Source: Candidatus Arsenophonus triatominarum
GTDB lineage: Bacteria > Pseudomonadota > Gammaproteobacteria > Enterobacterales > Enterobacteriaceae
Reading direction: 5' to 3'
Length of the DNA: 64,000 nucleotides
NCBI RefSeq assembly: GCF_001640365.1
Contig: NZ_LWMI01000012.1
Span: 1-64,000, forward strand
Shown here: piece by piece, positions 51,463 through 60,933 of the stretch
How positions within the stretch are numbered: the stretch's first letter is position 1
How the letters are laid out: the number at the start of each line of letters is the position of its first letter
Notes under the pieces: generated by a model
The model's input: the letters and a program-made list of their open reading frames with translations, nothing else
What the model was told of the DNA's origin: nothing
The model's database searches: none
Program-made: the position numbers and the translations under genes

Positions 51463-52923
51463 CTAACTGTTAATTTCTCGTTCATTCCATTGCTTTAAAT
51501 TGTCCTTTTCCCAAATACCATCCTCTACCTGTTTTTTAATATCAGGATAAGCATCTATATCAAATGTGGGTAATTTGCCAGCTTTGCGTTGCTGATTGTA
51601 ATCTTTAGTAAGTCTAAACGCTATACCTGAGAGCATCAATATTGCAATTAGATTTGTTAACGCCATCAAACCCATCGAGAGATCAGCTAATTTCCAAACT
51701 AAGGGCATTTCTGCCATTGAGCCAAAAATAACCATTCCCAAAGTAGCAAGTCTGAGAATATATAATCCAGCAGTATGGTTATTTTCTAAAAAGACCATAT
51801 TACTTTCTGCATATGCATAATTTGCAATAATTGAAGTAAAAGCAAAGAAGGAAATAGCTATTGCAATGAAAATTGCACCCCAATCTCCAACAGCTGAAGA
51901 AAGGGCTCGCTGTGTTAATCCAATTCCACTAATAGTGGCATCGGCGCTATCTAATGCACCAGAAGAGATAATAATAATTGCTGTTGCGCTACAGATCACT
52001 AAAGTGTCCATAAAAACACCTAGCATCTGTACATATCCTTGCGATGCCGGATGAGGTGGATAAGGTGAAGCAGAAGCAGCAGCATTCGGCGCTGAGCCCA
52101 TGCCCGCCTCATTTGAAAATAGGCCTCGCTGTATCCCTTGTGTCATCGCTTGCGCAACCCCATAACCAACTACGCCGCCAACAGCTTCCTGTAAACCAAA
52201 AGCATGTTTAATAATTAGTAAAAAAACATCTGGTAAACGTTCAATATTATTGCTCATTACCCAAAATGCTAATATCAAATAAGCGATTGCCATTATAGGA
52301 ACAACGAATTCTGCCACCCGAGCAATTGAACATAGACCACCAAAAATAATAATGCCACAAATTATTGCAAGCACAATTCCTACGTAAAGAGGGTTAAAAC
52401 CAAAAGCTACTGCTGTTGCCTGAGCAATTGAATTAGCTTGAACGGAATTGAATACTAGGCCAAAAGCGATAATAAGAAAGATAGAAAAAAGTACCCCCAT
52501 CCAACGCATTTTAAGACCCTTTTTCATATAGTAGGCAGGGCCGCCACGATAATTCCCTTGATCATCTTTTGTCTTATATAATTGTGCCAAGGTGCTCTCA
52601 GCAAAAGAGGTTGCCATACCAATTAAAGCAACAAGCCACATCCAAAAAATAGCACCTGGTCCTCCAGCAGTTAATGCAATAGCAACACCCGTCAGATTTC
52701 CAGTTCCAACTCTGGCTGCTAGACTTGTGCATAAAGCTTGAAAGGAAGATATACCTGAACTATCTGATTTATTACTATTCTTCAGTATAGTAAACATATG
52801 CCCAAAATGGCGGAATTGAATAAGACCAGTGCCTAACGTAAAATAGATACCTACTCCAAGCAATAAATAGATTAATACACCACTCCAGAGTATATTATTA
52901 AAATTATCTATCAGTTCCGTCAA
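51463..52923 (-). CDS. AGCS-family sodium:alanine/glycine symporter
   Basis: 486 residues with about 10-11 membrane helices. Conserved AGCS segments: SSFQALCTSLAARVGTGNLT, GGPGAIFWMWLVALIGMATS, FAESTLAQLYK, NYRGGPAYYMKKGL, GLFSNEAGMGSAPNAAA and QMLGVFMDTLVICSAT. It resembles E. coli YaaJ and related AlsT proteins. I chose TTG at 52923, with AAGGGGAAA upstream, since no in-frame ATG gives a complete first helix. It imports small neutral amino acids with Na+. Intact. Confidence 0.9.
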   Translation of the reverse strand: MTELIDNFNNILWSGVLIYLLLGVGIYFTLGTGLIQFRHFGHMFTILKNSNKSDSSGISSFQALCTSLAARVGTGNLTGVAIALTAGGPGAIFWMWLVALIGMATSFAESTLAQLYKTKDDQGNYRGGPAYYMKKGLKMRWMGVLFSIFLIIAFGLVFNSVQANSIAQATAVAFGFNPLYVGIVLAIICGIIIFGGLCSIARVAEFVVPIMAIAYLILAFWVMSNNIERLPDVFLLIIKHAFGLQEAVGGVVGYGVAQAMTQGIQRGLFSNEAGMGSAPNAAASASPYPPHPASQGYVQMLGVFMDTLVICSATAIIIISSGALDSADATISGIGLTQRALSSAVGDWGAIFIAIAISFFAFTSIIANYAYAESNMVFLENNHTAGLYILRLATLGMVIFGSMAEMPLVWKLADLSMGLMALTNLIAILMLSGIAFRLTKDYNQQRKAGKLPTFDIDAYPDIKKQVEDGIWEKDNLKQWNEREINS

Positions 52924-53011
52924 AACATTTCCCCTTATCTGTATTAATAAAAACTATCCAATAAATCAAATACACTAATAAACAATACTAAACCTTTTTT
53001 AAAAACAACCC

Positions 53012-53202
53012 CACGAGTTTCGCACCAATAAAAAACGCTCTATTTTTAAGTTTAATTCAGCATAATATATAAATAGACAAAATCTTATAAATTAAAAGCA
53101 ACTTATTGTAATTTAAACAAATTTATACGTTTTAGTAACTTGCAAATTAACCATTGCTTTTAAGCCATTTCTGGAATTTTATATGCCTGTGCGAAACTCG
53201 TG
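53012..53202 (-). repeat. Miniature element MITE-1 (copy 9)
   Basis: 191 bp with CACGAGTTTCGCAC ends, flanked on both sides by AACCC. Lies upstream of the symporter gene. Confidence 0.92.
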
Positions 53203-53328
53203 AACCCTTTTATTTGTATAAATTTCACTCTTTTACTAAAAAATAATAACATTACTAAGCAGTAAAACTCCTTGAAATGTAACATAAACATCCTGTTTAG
53301 GTAACCTTTTTATTTTAAAAGTGAGAAT

Positions 53329-53519
53329 CACGAGTTTCGCACAGGCATATAAAATTCCAGAAATGGCTTAAAAGCAATGGTTAATTTGCAAGTTACTAAA
53401 ACGTATAAATTTGTTTAAATTACAATAAGTTGCTTTTAATTTATAAGATTTTGTCTATTTATATATTATGCTGAATTAAACTTAAAAATAGAGCGTTTTT
53501 TATTGGTGCGAAACTCGTG
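53329..53519 (+). repeat. Miniature element MITE-1 (copy 10)
   Basis: 191 bp, CACGAGTTTCGCAC ends, only 126 bp from copy 9 and in opposite orientation. Left flank AGAAT, right flank ATTAT; no duplication. Confidence 0.9.
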
Positions 53520-54473
53520 ATTATGATTTAGCTACAAACTGCAATATAGCAAAGAGATAAAAAGATATTTGTTAATTCACTGAGTTTTAATGCACATGCT
53601 CAATTATGTCAATATCCAGTAAATCTTAACGATAATAACCACTAATAATCAAATTATCTTCATATTTTTATAGATGATAGTCGTTATATTTAATATTAAC
53701 TTTATAACTGTAGAAATCATTTACCCTAAATTTTAGTTAAAGAAAAATTATATAGAATAATCAACTAATTGATTATAATTACTAATGTAACTTGATATGT
53801 TAGCTAAAATAAATATAATACTTAACTATAATCTAAATCTCACTTTTCGCAACTTCTGCTTCACGTTTATTTTTATACTTTTATTTTCTAAATGTATTTT
53901 TATATTTAGCAGTATAAAACCATTAATTATATATTTAAATTTATTATAATAACTTTATTAAATTATTAATGTATTTTTTCATAGAAAAACCGTTAAATAT
54001 TTATTATTTTATTAATAAGTTTTTAATTTATATTATCAATACATTATTTATTTAATATTATTTTAGTATTAGTAATAACTTTCTAGAATATCAGGAAAAA
54101 ATACAATCCTTTTCATAATCTTTTATGAACTAGTTTTATTTATTGTAACTATTGTTTCTAGCGTAATTTAGTTAAATTCCTACAACCTGAAATTACTTTG
54201 ACAACACGAATAAACAGTATTTATCACTAAAAGCATCTAATTAATCACATAAAGAGTGAGACTCTAATGTGTTTGTACCACCAAATTCTTTGCTAAAACG
54301 AAAAAAATTAAATGAAACCTCAACAAAATCAAATAACTTATGTTTTAGGTACAATACTACTTTTTATCTTGTCACTATTTGACTAGAATTACTCGGCCGA
54401 ATAATGGCATTTAACTTTCATCCTAGCGAGGTATTTCTATCGAAATGCATTAACGAAAAATAAGGAGAATATC
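53520..54473. other. Long AT-rich non-coding region ahead of mgtS
   Basis: About 950 bp with no gene. Stretches near 53780-54080 are almost entirely A and T. A short open stretch near 53580-53655 (SFNAHAQLCQYPVNLN) could be a gene relic. The mgtS promoter must lie near 54240-54470; no clear PhoP box was seen. Confidence 0.5.
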
Positions 54474-54551
54474 ATGTTTTTACTAATTCTCGGTCTGATT
54501 TGCGCATCTGGCATTTTCGCCGCAATGATGAGCCCAAAATGGGATGATTAA
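54474..54551 (+). CDS. mgtS: MgtS, small inner-membrane protein of the PhoP regulon
   Basis: A 25-codon gene with AAGGAG eight bases before the ATG. It reads MFLLILGLICASGIFAAMMS, then PKWDD. E. coli MgtS (31 residues) has the same plan: one membrane helix with LG, SG and AA at matching places and a terminal S-x-KWDD. The N-terminus is six residues shorter. MgtS is induced in low Mg2+ through PhoQP, stabilises the Mg2+ transporter MgtA and affects PitA. A hairpin follows directly. The match is short but the C-terminal KWDD and the spacing are distinctive. Confidence 0.8.
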   Translation: MFLLILGLICASGIFAAMMSPKWDD

Positions 54552-54582
54552 ATGAATACTGAAGAGTATCCACCGAGTAATA

Positions 54583-54622
54583 CGCCCCTTTATTAGATTA
54601 TCATCTGAAAAAGGGGCATTAT
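54583..54622 (+). terminator. Terminator after mgtS
   Basis: GCCCCTTT (54583-54590) pairs with AAAGGGGC (54610-54617). The following T run is short. Confidence 0.65.
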
Positions 54623-55140
54623 CTTATATCTAAAAATCAAATTTAAAATATTCTATAAAATCCTCAATCCAAAAAATCTAATTTCATTCAAAGCAAACGT
54701 CTATTATTTCAATATTTATAGAAAAAAATTAATATCAAATCTAATTTAATTTTTTTTCAATAATATCACTTTTTATAAGGCGTGAATCGTGGTTTTAATG
54801 TCATTCTTTCATCTATCCTCATAAGCGCTAACCAAAAAATCATCACGATGTATAATTGCTTCTCATGATTGAGAAAAGATGATGAAAATGACATCTACTA
54901 CAAATTTGGCGTTTGACGACTGGGAAAAAATAACGATGCTCCTGCCTGATGGTTGGCAAGATAAAGCTCGAGAATGCGGTGCATTGAAATTTGGACGTCA
55001 ATTTACTACTCCTGCTCTTTTGCTCAGGGTGTTGCTGATTTATTTTTGTAATGATTGCTCAATGCGTGAAACTGTCGCTCGAGCAGCCGCTGCAGGGTTA
55101 GTCAATATCTCAGATGTTGCGCTTCTAAAACGTATTGATA

Positions 55141-56157
55141 ACCTGAGTTCGGGATAAGCATTATCAATTATGCTTGAAGATATGTTCCTGCCACCGGTAT
55201 CTTTGGTTTGGATGGAATTAAACAATATGCAACCAGCCCTGCTAATAAATTCACTACAAAGTTAGCAGGAGAGCGGTGCCGCGTATGCGCTATCTGAAAA
55301 AGATTTTTTAACTCATCAAATACCGTTTCAATGACAGAACGATGACGCAAGATGGCTTTGTCGAAACAAGTCTGTTCAACAGGCTTCATTTTCTTCTTGA
55401 TATTCGTTATAAGGTTAATTCCCATTGTTTTCAGTTGCTGTTTCAGTGAAGCCGATAAATACCCTTTATCCGCATACAAACAACCAGAAAGATCTTTTAT
55501 CAGCTCAGGTAATGGTTTCCGATCATCTGCGTTTCCTGGTGTAAGTCGAAAACTGAGTATTTCCCCCAAATGATTGACAATTACATGAAGTTTGAAACCA
55601 AAGAACCAACCTGTTGAGGTTTTTCCTCGTTCAGCTATTCCATCGAAGGCTTTATGCCGGCGGATCCGTAAGTTATCACACACAGCTATCGGAGTAGAAT
55701 CGGCAACCGACAGACCCGTACACTTTCCCTTAATTGACTCAAACAGTGCCGTTAAAGCTAAGGCACTGCGCGGAAGTAACTCTACGCAGCGTGAATATGA
55801 TGGCAAGTTAGGAAATTCCTTCCTGAGATATAAACGGACATGATAGAGATAAAATACCTTGAATTGGCTGAATCGGAGTTGATGAAACAAAACAACCAGT
55901 GTCATCATTTCAGCCAATGAAAGCTGAGTAGACCGTCTACGATGCTTACTACCGTTATTCAGCAAAATTCCATGCATTTTGGGCTCGAAGTCTTTACAAA
56001 AATCATCCATCAGGCAATAAAGTTTAGTAAGATTTTCCATAATTGTTTAACAATGCTCTACTCTTTAACCAGATTGTTAGAGTATTTTAACGAAATATGC
56101 GCATTCAACTATTTGAATAGCAAGACTTTCACTTTATTTCTTATCCCGAACTCAGGT
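55141..56157 (-). mobile_element. IS982-family element, complete
   Basis: 1017 bp with inverted ends ACCTGAGTTCGGGATAAG and an 8-bp duplication TATTGATA (55133-55140 and 56158-56165). It supplies the end sequences shared with MITE-2. Confidence 0.93.
55168..56040 (-). CDS. IS982-family transposase, intact
   Basis: 290 residues, DDE type: Asp in CTGLSVADSTPIAVCDN, Asp in GCLYADKGYLSASLK and Glu in HRSVIETVFDELKN. N-terminal region RRSTQLSLAEMMTLVVLFHQ is typical of IS982. Normal length; the only complete copy here and a possible source of activity for MITE-2. Confidence 0.92.
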   Translation of the reverse strand: MENLTKLYCLMDDFCKDFEPKMHGILLNNGSKHRRRSTQLSLAEMMTLVVLFHQLRFSQFKVFYLYHVRLYLRKEFPNLPSYSRCVELLPRSALALTALFESIKGKCTGLSVADSTPIAVCDNLRIRRHKAFDGIAERGKTSTGWFFGFKLHVIVNHLGEILSFRLTPGNADDRKPLPELIKDLSGCLYADKGYLSASLKQQLKTMGINLITNIKKKMKPVEQTCFDKAILRHRSVIETVFDELKNLFQIAHTRHRSPANFVVNLLAGLVAYCLIPSKPKIPVAGTYLQA

Positions 56158-56328
56158 TATTGATAAATGCGGTGCGTGGTTCCAATGGATGACAGAAGGT
56201 CTCGTAAAGCAAACATCAGAGAATTTTGATATTCCTGAATCCATAAGCCATCGTCCACTTATTGCTGTAGATGGATCTGTGGTAAAAGAACCCTGAAGGC
56301 GTTCCCCTGAGTGGAGAATTCACTATGC

Positions 56329-56521
56329 CACGAGTTTCGCACAGGCATATAAAAATTCCAAAAATGGCTTAAAAGCAATGGTTAATTTGCAAGTTACTAA
56401 AACGTATAAATTTGTTTAAATTACAATAAGTTGCTTTTAATTTATAAGATTTTGTCTATTTATATATTATGCTGAATTAAACTTAAAAATAGAGCGTTTT
56501 TTTATTGGTGCGAAACTCGTG
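56329..56521 (+). repeat. Miniature element MITE-1 (copy 11)
   Basis: 193 bp with CACGAGTTTCGCAC ends. Left flank TATGC (IS4 fragment), right flank GCTCA (pyrimidine-dimer glycosylase); no duplication, so a rearrangement joined the two. Confidence 0.9.
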
Positions 56522-56831
56522 GCTCAGTAATTTGATAATTTTTCCACAAATGAGAATAGTTTTTCACCTCTTCAGGCCATTTATTGATAACAGAAAATCC
56601 TCGCTTAAGACATTCCTGATGTAGTGATGTATATCGCAAATGCAAAAATAGCAATTTATCCCTAAAAAATATGACATGTCCCTTTCCTAAGGTATATGAA
56701 GTTAGCGTAGACAATGTAACATTGCCTTCTTTTTTAACAATATAATTTGGTATACGAGTTAATTCTCTATGTTCAGCTAACAAGTGCTGATCGCATAATT
56801 CACTATGCGGGATTACATTTATTCCCGTCAT
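56522..56831 (-). pseudogene. DenV-like pyrimidine dimer DNA glycosylase, C-terminus lost
   Basis: About 103 codons match T4 endonuclease V and its bacterial relatives: TGINVIPHSELCDQHLLAEH with Thr2 (the nucleophile after Met removal), RELTRIP with Glu23 (catalytic), TLGKGHVIFFRDKLLFL and LHQECLKRGFSVIN. Miniature element copy 11 replaces the C-terminal segment, including the WYKYY-like end that contacts DNA. T4 Arg3 is Gly here. The enzyme cuts UV-induced dimers; the truncated protein is probably inactive. Confidence 0.82.
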
Positions 56832-56888
56832 AATTAGCTAATAATCAAAATTTTTATGTTAAAAATCTTATTATATCTCTATTTACGA

Positions 56889-57646
56889 GGGTGTTCATAA
56901 TTCTGTGTCAGGGGATTTTATATTTTGATTATACCATCTAGGCGCCCTTTAAAATAGATGGACAATTGAGCAATGGTTAACGCCCAGTTACTAATCGGCA
57001 TAGTCCATTTGTTGGATACCTGATTGATGCCAATATAGAGTAATTTTAATAAGCTGTTTTCATTAGGAAAAGCCCCTTTGGTTTTAGTTAATTTCCTAAA
57101 CTGCCGATGAACCGCCTCTACTGCATTGGTCATATAAATGGGTTTTCTAATGGCTTTAGGGTATCGAAAATAAGCACTGAGCAACTCCCATTTACTTCGC
57201 CAGGATTCTAGCACTATCGGGTATTTTTCACCCCATTTCGATTCCAGTGTAGTGGCCAATTTTAGTTGACCACTACAGATTTTGTTATCAATATCCTCTG
57301 ATAATTTTGTCTGATTTTTCTTAATGAGCTGAGGCTCAAAAGCACCTGACCTGTCTCTGGGCGTTTTCAGTTCAAATTGACCTGATGTCAATTTAACCGT
57401 TTTTCGAGTATAGCCATTTTTACGCGTATCGTTTGACGTTGTCGATAGGTAGTGTTCTATTTCTGCCTGCAGGGCAGCTTCGGTCAGCTGTTTTATGAGT
57501 GGTGTGAGTATTCCATCCGTACCGAGTAAATTTTTACCTGATTGTAATTGCTTCAACGCTTCATCAAAATTAAATGATTGATTTCTCATATGTCATACCT
57601 CTTTTTTTTGAGTTTAAGATATGACACAGATTTTCGAACACTACCC
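56889..57646 (-). mobile_element. IS256-family element with internal deletion and IS3 scar
   Basis: Outer repeats GGGTGTTCATAATTCTGTGTCA (left) and a matching right end near 57620-57646. The middle of the transposase is missing and replaced by about 26 bp of an IS3 right end (GGCCAATTTTAGTTGACC, then ACTACA, near 57255-57278). Confidence 0.85.
56918..57589 (-). pseudogene. IS256-family transposase, internally deleted but in frame
   Basis: 223 codons instead of about 400. N-terminal part to KLSEDIDNKI, then [10 protein letters not shown] read through the IS3 scar, then the C-terminal part (ESKWGEKYPIVLESWRSKWE, AVEAVHRQFRKLTKTKG). The catalytic middle is absent, so the enzyme is dead although the frame is open. 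Confidence 0.85.
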
Positions 57647-58034
57647 TATTTCTAAATTTATATTAAAAATTATTTTATCTTATATTGTTACTGTTAATCC
57701 ATTTTATATATTTAACTAAAACCACGATGACGCAATTGTCTTGCTAAAATGGCAGCAACTAGGCTTACAAAACAACAAATATGGCAATCAAAAAAAGTTT
57801 AGAATATTTATGCCGCAACAACTTTCCAGGGTAATATTAATCCCACTGTTCCTACGGCTATACATAACACTCATATTAACCCAAAAACGTATAATTCAGG
57901 CAGTCCTGTTTATAGCAATAATGATACCAACTTAGAAATTAATGATGAAGATCTGACTTATTTAAATAGAGATTATCCATAATATAAAGTAATAATTGAG
58001 CAGATTTGGTAACCAAAAGTATAATCATAATACA
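57647..58034. other. Gene relic in AT-rich DNA
   Basis: One frame ending at 57982 reads NIYAATTFQGNINPTVPTAI, then HNTHINPKTYNSGSP and NDTNLEINDEDLTYLNRDYP, preceded by an in-frame stop. It looks like the tail of a decayed gene; family not recognised. Otherwise nothing seen. Confidence 0.25.
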
Positions 58035-58062
58035 AAAAAACCAGCCGCAATGGCTGGTTATC
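58033..58062 (-). terminator. Strong minus-strand terminator
   Basis: AACCAGCC pairs with GGCTGGTT around ATTGC, followed on the minus strand by seven T. It would stop transcripts coming from the amidase side. Confidence 0.7.
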
Positions 58063-58393
58063 AAAATAAAGTAACAACTTAAATCATAAAATAGTAAGAG
58101 CATATTATTACGGTGGCTAATTAGCATACATTTTATTGAGTACATAGAATGAAAGTTTAATAAATTTACCGGAAAATATAGTTTAATAAACGGTATTTTA
58201 CAGATAAAATATTAATAGTTAGTTCTAAAAAAATAATTATCATAGTAAAAGAATATTTATATTAAATATCCAATCAGAACTTAACTGACCTATATCGGTT
58301 TACCCATATTTTCAAACTCTCAAAATTAACATAGCATCTGCTTTAATAAAAATTTCTTACTTACTTTCAATGGGTTGTTATGTTTAAATGTAA

Positions 58394-58426
58394 AAAACCA
58401 TCAGAATTAAATGATAGTTTTTTATA
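58394..58426 (-). terminator. Terminator after the amidase gene
   Basis: AAAAAACCATCA and TGATAGTTTTTT form a stem around GAATTAAA just past the amidase stop. Confidence 0.65.
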
Positions 58427-58446
58427 AGGTAAATCTTAATAAACGA

Positions 58447-59211
58447 TTAAGGAAAATATTTTTCTACTAAGGCATAAAGAATGGCCACGGTTTCAACGTC
58501 TATTATGCCATCGTAATTTGATTGCCGAAAATGTAGCTGAAAAGCTCTGATCAATTTTATATAGTCATTATTATTAGCTGCCTGAGATACATCATAGCCA
58601 TAGGACTTTAGTTTTTTGACAATCTCCGCCTTTGCCGGTATTTTATTTTTGAATTGCTCCATATACTTCTGTTTTTTTTCTTCTTCATACCAGGCACCAA
58701 TTCCGGCGTCATAAAGTTTTTTCCATGGAAAGGCAGCACCTGGATCACTTTTACGGCCAATGGCAATGTCTGAGTGCCCAACAATATTTGTTGGTGACAT
58801 ATCTGGATAACGTTGAACAATATTTAATGCTAATTCTTTTACTGCATCAATTTGTTTATCATTAAACGGCGGAAAAATCATTTTTCCATTAGCATAACCC
58901 GCTTCATTGACGATTTCGATCCCTATCGCAGTATCATTTAAATTTGATCGTCCAGCCCATAAGCTAACGCCCGCATGCCATGCTCGCTCATTTTCATCCA
59001 CCAAATTAAAAATTCTGACATCATTAAAACCAGCAGCCTGATAAGTTTTATCAGTTGGAGCTGGTACTAAATAATGCGCACTAACACTATTACCCGTTAA
59101 TGCAGTAATTGAAGCTTGAAAATTTAAAGCCGTATAATGCATAACAAGAAAACGAATCCTACGGTTAAAACTTTTGACTGAACGATATGAGTTATAATCG
59201 ATGAAGTACAT
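58447..59211 (-). CDS. AmiD-type N-acetylmuramoyl-L-alanine amidase without signal peptide
   Basis: 254 residues, ATG at 59211 preceded by GAGGAAGG. Amidase_2 domain with zinc ligands in RFLVMHYTALNF and NIVGHSDIAIGRKSDPG, and the AWHAG and SIGIEIVN-like IGIEIVNEAGY motifs. A C-terminal peptidoglycan-binding helical repeat follows (LKSYGYDVSQA, RAFQLHFRQSNYDG). It matches AmiD, but it starts directly at the catalytic domain and lacks the lipoprotein signal of E. coli AmiD, as I recall for Morganellaceae forms. It cleaves the amide bond between MurNAc and the stem peptide; without a signal it may recycle muropeptides in the cytosol or act in phage lysis, given the neighbouring Rz remnant. Confidence 0.85.
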   Translation of the reverse strand: MYFIDYNSYRSVKSFNRRIRFLVMHYTALNFQASITALTGNSVSAHYLVPAPTDKTYQAAGFNDVRIFNLVDENERAWHAGVSLWAGRSNLNDTAIGIEIVNEAGYANGKMIFPPFNDKQIDAVKELALNIVQRYPDMSPTNIVGHSDIAIGRKSDPGAAFPWKKLYDAGIGAWYEEEKKQKYMEQFKNKIPAKAEIVKKLKSYGYDVSQAANNNDYIKLIRAFQLHFRQSNYDGIIDVETVAILYALVEKYFP

Positions 59212-59355
59212 GTTTCCTTCCTCTGTTCGTTTAACTATTTTCAACAATAAATGAAACGGTTTTTCAACTCCTTATTAAAAATGTAACAATTAATTTCAAA
59301 GAAATATCAATCACAAACGATGAAATCATCATTGAGAACATGAATAACAAATTTA

Positions 59356-59979
59356 TCACTGTTTATAAATTTCCTGCACTCTTGCCCGCAATCCCAAAAA
59401 TTGGGCTTCTAATGTTTCAAGTTGACGTCTGAGACGAAGATAATTTCGTCCAGCGTCTGGCGCCAATTCGGTGGTGGTGGCAACATTTTGATCTGGGGGA
59501 CACACTGCTTTGACGAACAAGCGCTTATGGTTATTACGCAAATCATCACTAAGCTTATTGTATTTCCATTTTCGCATTATTAAGTTCCTGAGTACGTTCA
59601 ACATCAATTTGTTGTAACGACTTTATTTCGTATAAATAATTATTTTTAAGTTTTATTTGTTGTTATAATTCATCTTTAAGTTTTTTGTACACGAGTTTCG
59701 CACAGGCATATAAAATTCCAGAAATGGCTTAAAAGCAATGGTTAATTTGCAAGTTACTAAAACGTATAAATTTGTTTAAATTACAATAAGTTGCTTTTAA
59801 TTTATAAGATTTTGTTTATTTATATATTATGCTGAATTAAACTTAAAAATAGAACGTTTTTTTATTGGTGAAAAACTCGTCTTGTATTGATACTTTAGAT
59901 GAGTGTAATTGTTATAAACCACCGCAAATATCGCGGATATTAAAGTTGCTATAATTATTATGATAGAATTTAATTTCAT
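59356..59979 (-). pseudogene. Phage Rz-type i-spanin, split by MITE-1 and decayed
   Basis: ATG at 59979 starts MKLNSIIIIIATLISAIFAV, an N-terminal membrane anchor, then NNYTHLKYQY. Miniature element copy 12 (59690-59881, duplication TTGTA) follows; beyond it KKLKDEL, a TAA, QQIKLKN and SLQQIDVERTQELNNAKMEI continue the coiled coil. After a frameshift near 59575 the C-terminal Rz domain follows: KRLFVKAVCPPDQNVATTTE, LAPDAGRNYLRLRRQLETLE. Rz spans the periplasm to fuse membranes at phage lysis. One insertion, one nonsense and one frameshift make it non-functional. Confidence 0.78.
59690..59881 (+). repeat. Miniature element MITE-1 (copy 12)
   Basis: 192 bp; left end CACGAGTTTCGCAC, right end mutated (GTGAAAAACTCGTC), flanked on both sides by TTGTA. 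Inserted in the Rz gene. Confidence 0.9.
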
Positions 59980-60192
59980 AATAAAAGACGTTTTTTCAAA
60001 CGTTTACTCGTATGTTAACTGCCGTATTCTTTACTAATAAAAGCGGTTTTTATTATTCGACTTATTAATCAATAAACCATTAACTATCAATGAAAATACA
60101 AATTTAGATTAAGTTTTAAAACAACCCTGGTTGTTATATCTTATAATTTACCATTTACATAGGATTGCAACAGTATCAACCGCTTTTGTACC

Positions 60193-60309
60193 TTAAGTCA
60201 CGATATCCTTTATAGGATTGACTTCGCCGATAATTTCGATTAGAAAGTCCGCTTTTCCATTTCCATCATAATCAAGCATTAGGCTGGTTAAATTTTCTAA
60301 TTGATTATA
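60193..60309 (-). pseudogene. C-terminal fragment of an unknown gene
   Basis: A frame open from the IS481 border to the TAA at 60193 reads NQLENLTSLMLDYDGNGKAD, then FLIEIIGEVNPIKDIVT. DYDGNGKADF resembles a calcium-binding DxDxNG loop as in secreted or FG-GAP proteins. The 5' part is lost to the IS481 insertion; product unknown. Confidence 0.35.
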
Positions 60310-60789
60310 TGTGGTAGCTCAGACTTGATCTGGCAGTTACCTGTTATTTATACAGTACCTGTCAGGTTAAATTTGATTTAAATCTTTCTCTCTCCAAAGT
60401 TGTTTTCCATCGTGTAAAGTTGCCATAGGAGTTCGACTGCAACACATTTTTCCTTGATGAGTGCGTTGGTTATTATATTCCGCTAACCATTTATCTAAAT
60501 CAGCTTGTAATTCATCTAAAGCCCTATAGATTTTCTTACGAAAAGCTACCTGATAGAACTCTTGTAATACAGTTTTATGAAAGCGTTCACAAATCCCATT
60601 AGTTTGAGGTGAACGAGCTTTAGTTTTTGTATGATCAATATCATTGATAGCGAGATAAAGTTGATAATCGTGATGTTCAACTTTACCACAATACTCACTG
60701 CCTCTGTCCGTCAGTATACGTAACACCGGTAACCCGTGCTGGGAATAAAAAGGGAGAACCTTATCATTTAATAAATCTGCCGCCGTTAT
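60310..60789 (-). mobile_element. IS481 3' half (copy 5)
   Basis: From the terminal repeat (TGTGGTAGCTCAGACTTGAT) through the C-terminal half of the transposase (RILTDRGSEYCGKVEHHDYQ to the end). Cut by the IS3 element at 60790; about 20 bp of IS481 (GTGTGCAGGGTATTCAAT) reappear after the IS3 at 63769. Confidence 0.88.
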
Positions 60790-60933
60790 TGTAGTGGCAT
60801 ACTAAATTTGGCCACCTAAGTTGAGGTGATATGCTTACCTCATAATTTTTATAGGTGCCGAAATGAGTAAAATAATTACTGCTGAATTTAAATGTGAAAC
60901 CGCCAAATTAGTCCTTGACCAAAATTACACCTA

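Larger units (their letters stand above)
54879..56328 (+). pseudogene. IS4-family transposase, split by IS982 and truncated
   Basis: The N-terminal part (LAFDDWEKITMLLPDGWQDK, KFGRQFTTPALLLRVLLIYF, DVALLKRID) runs to the IS982 element at 55141. Beyond it, at 56158 onward, the frame resumes (DKCGAWFQWMTEGLVKQTSE, HRPLIAVDGSVVKEP with the first catalytic Asp) and soon hits a stop; miniature element copy 11 cuts the rest at 56329. Confidence 0.8.
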
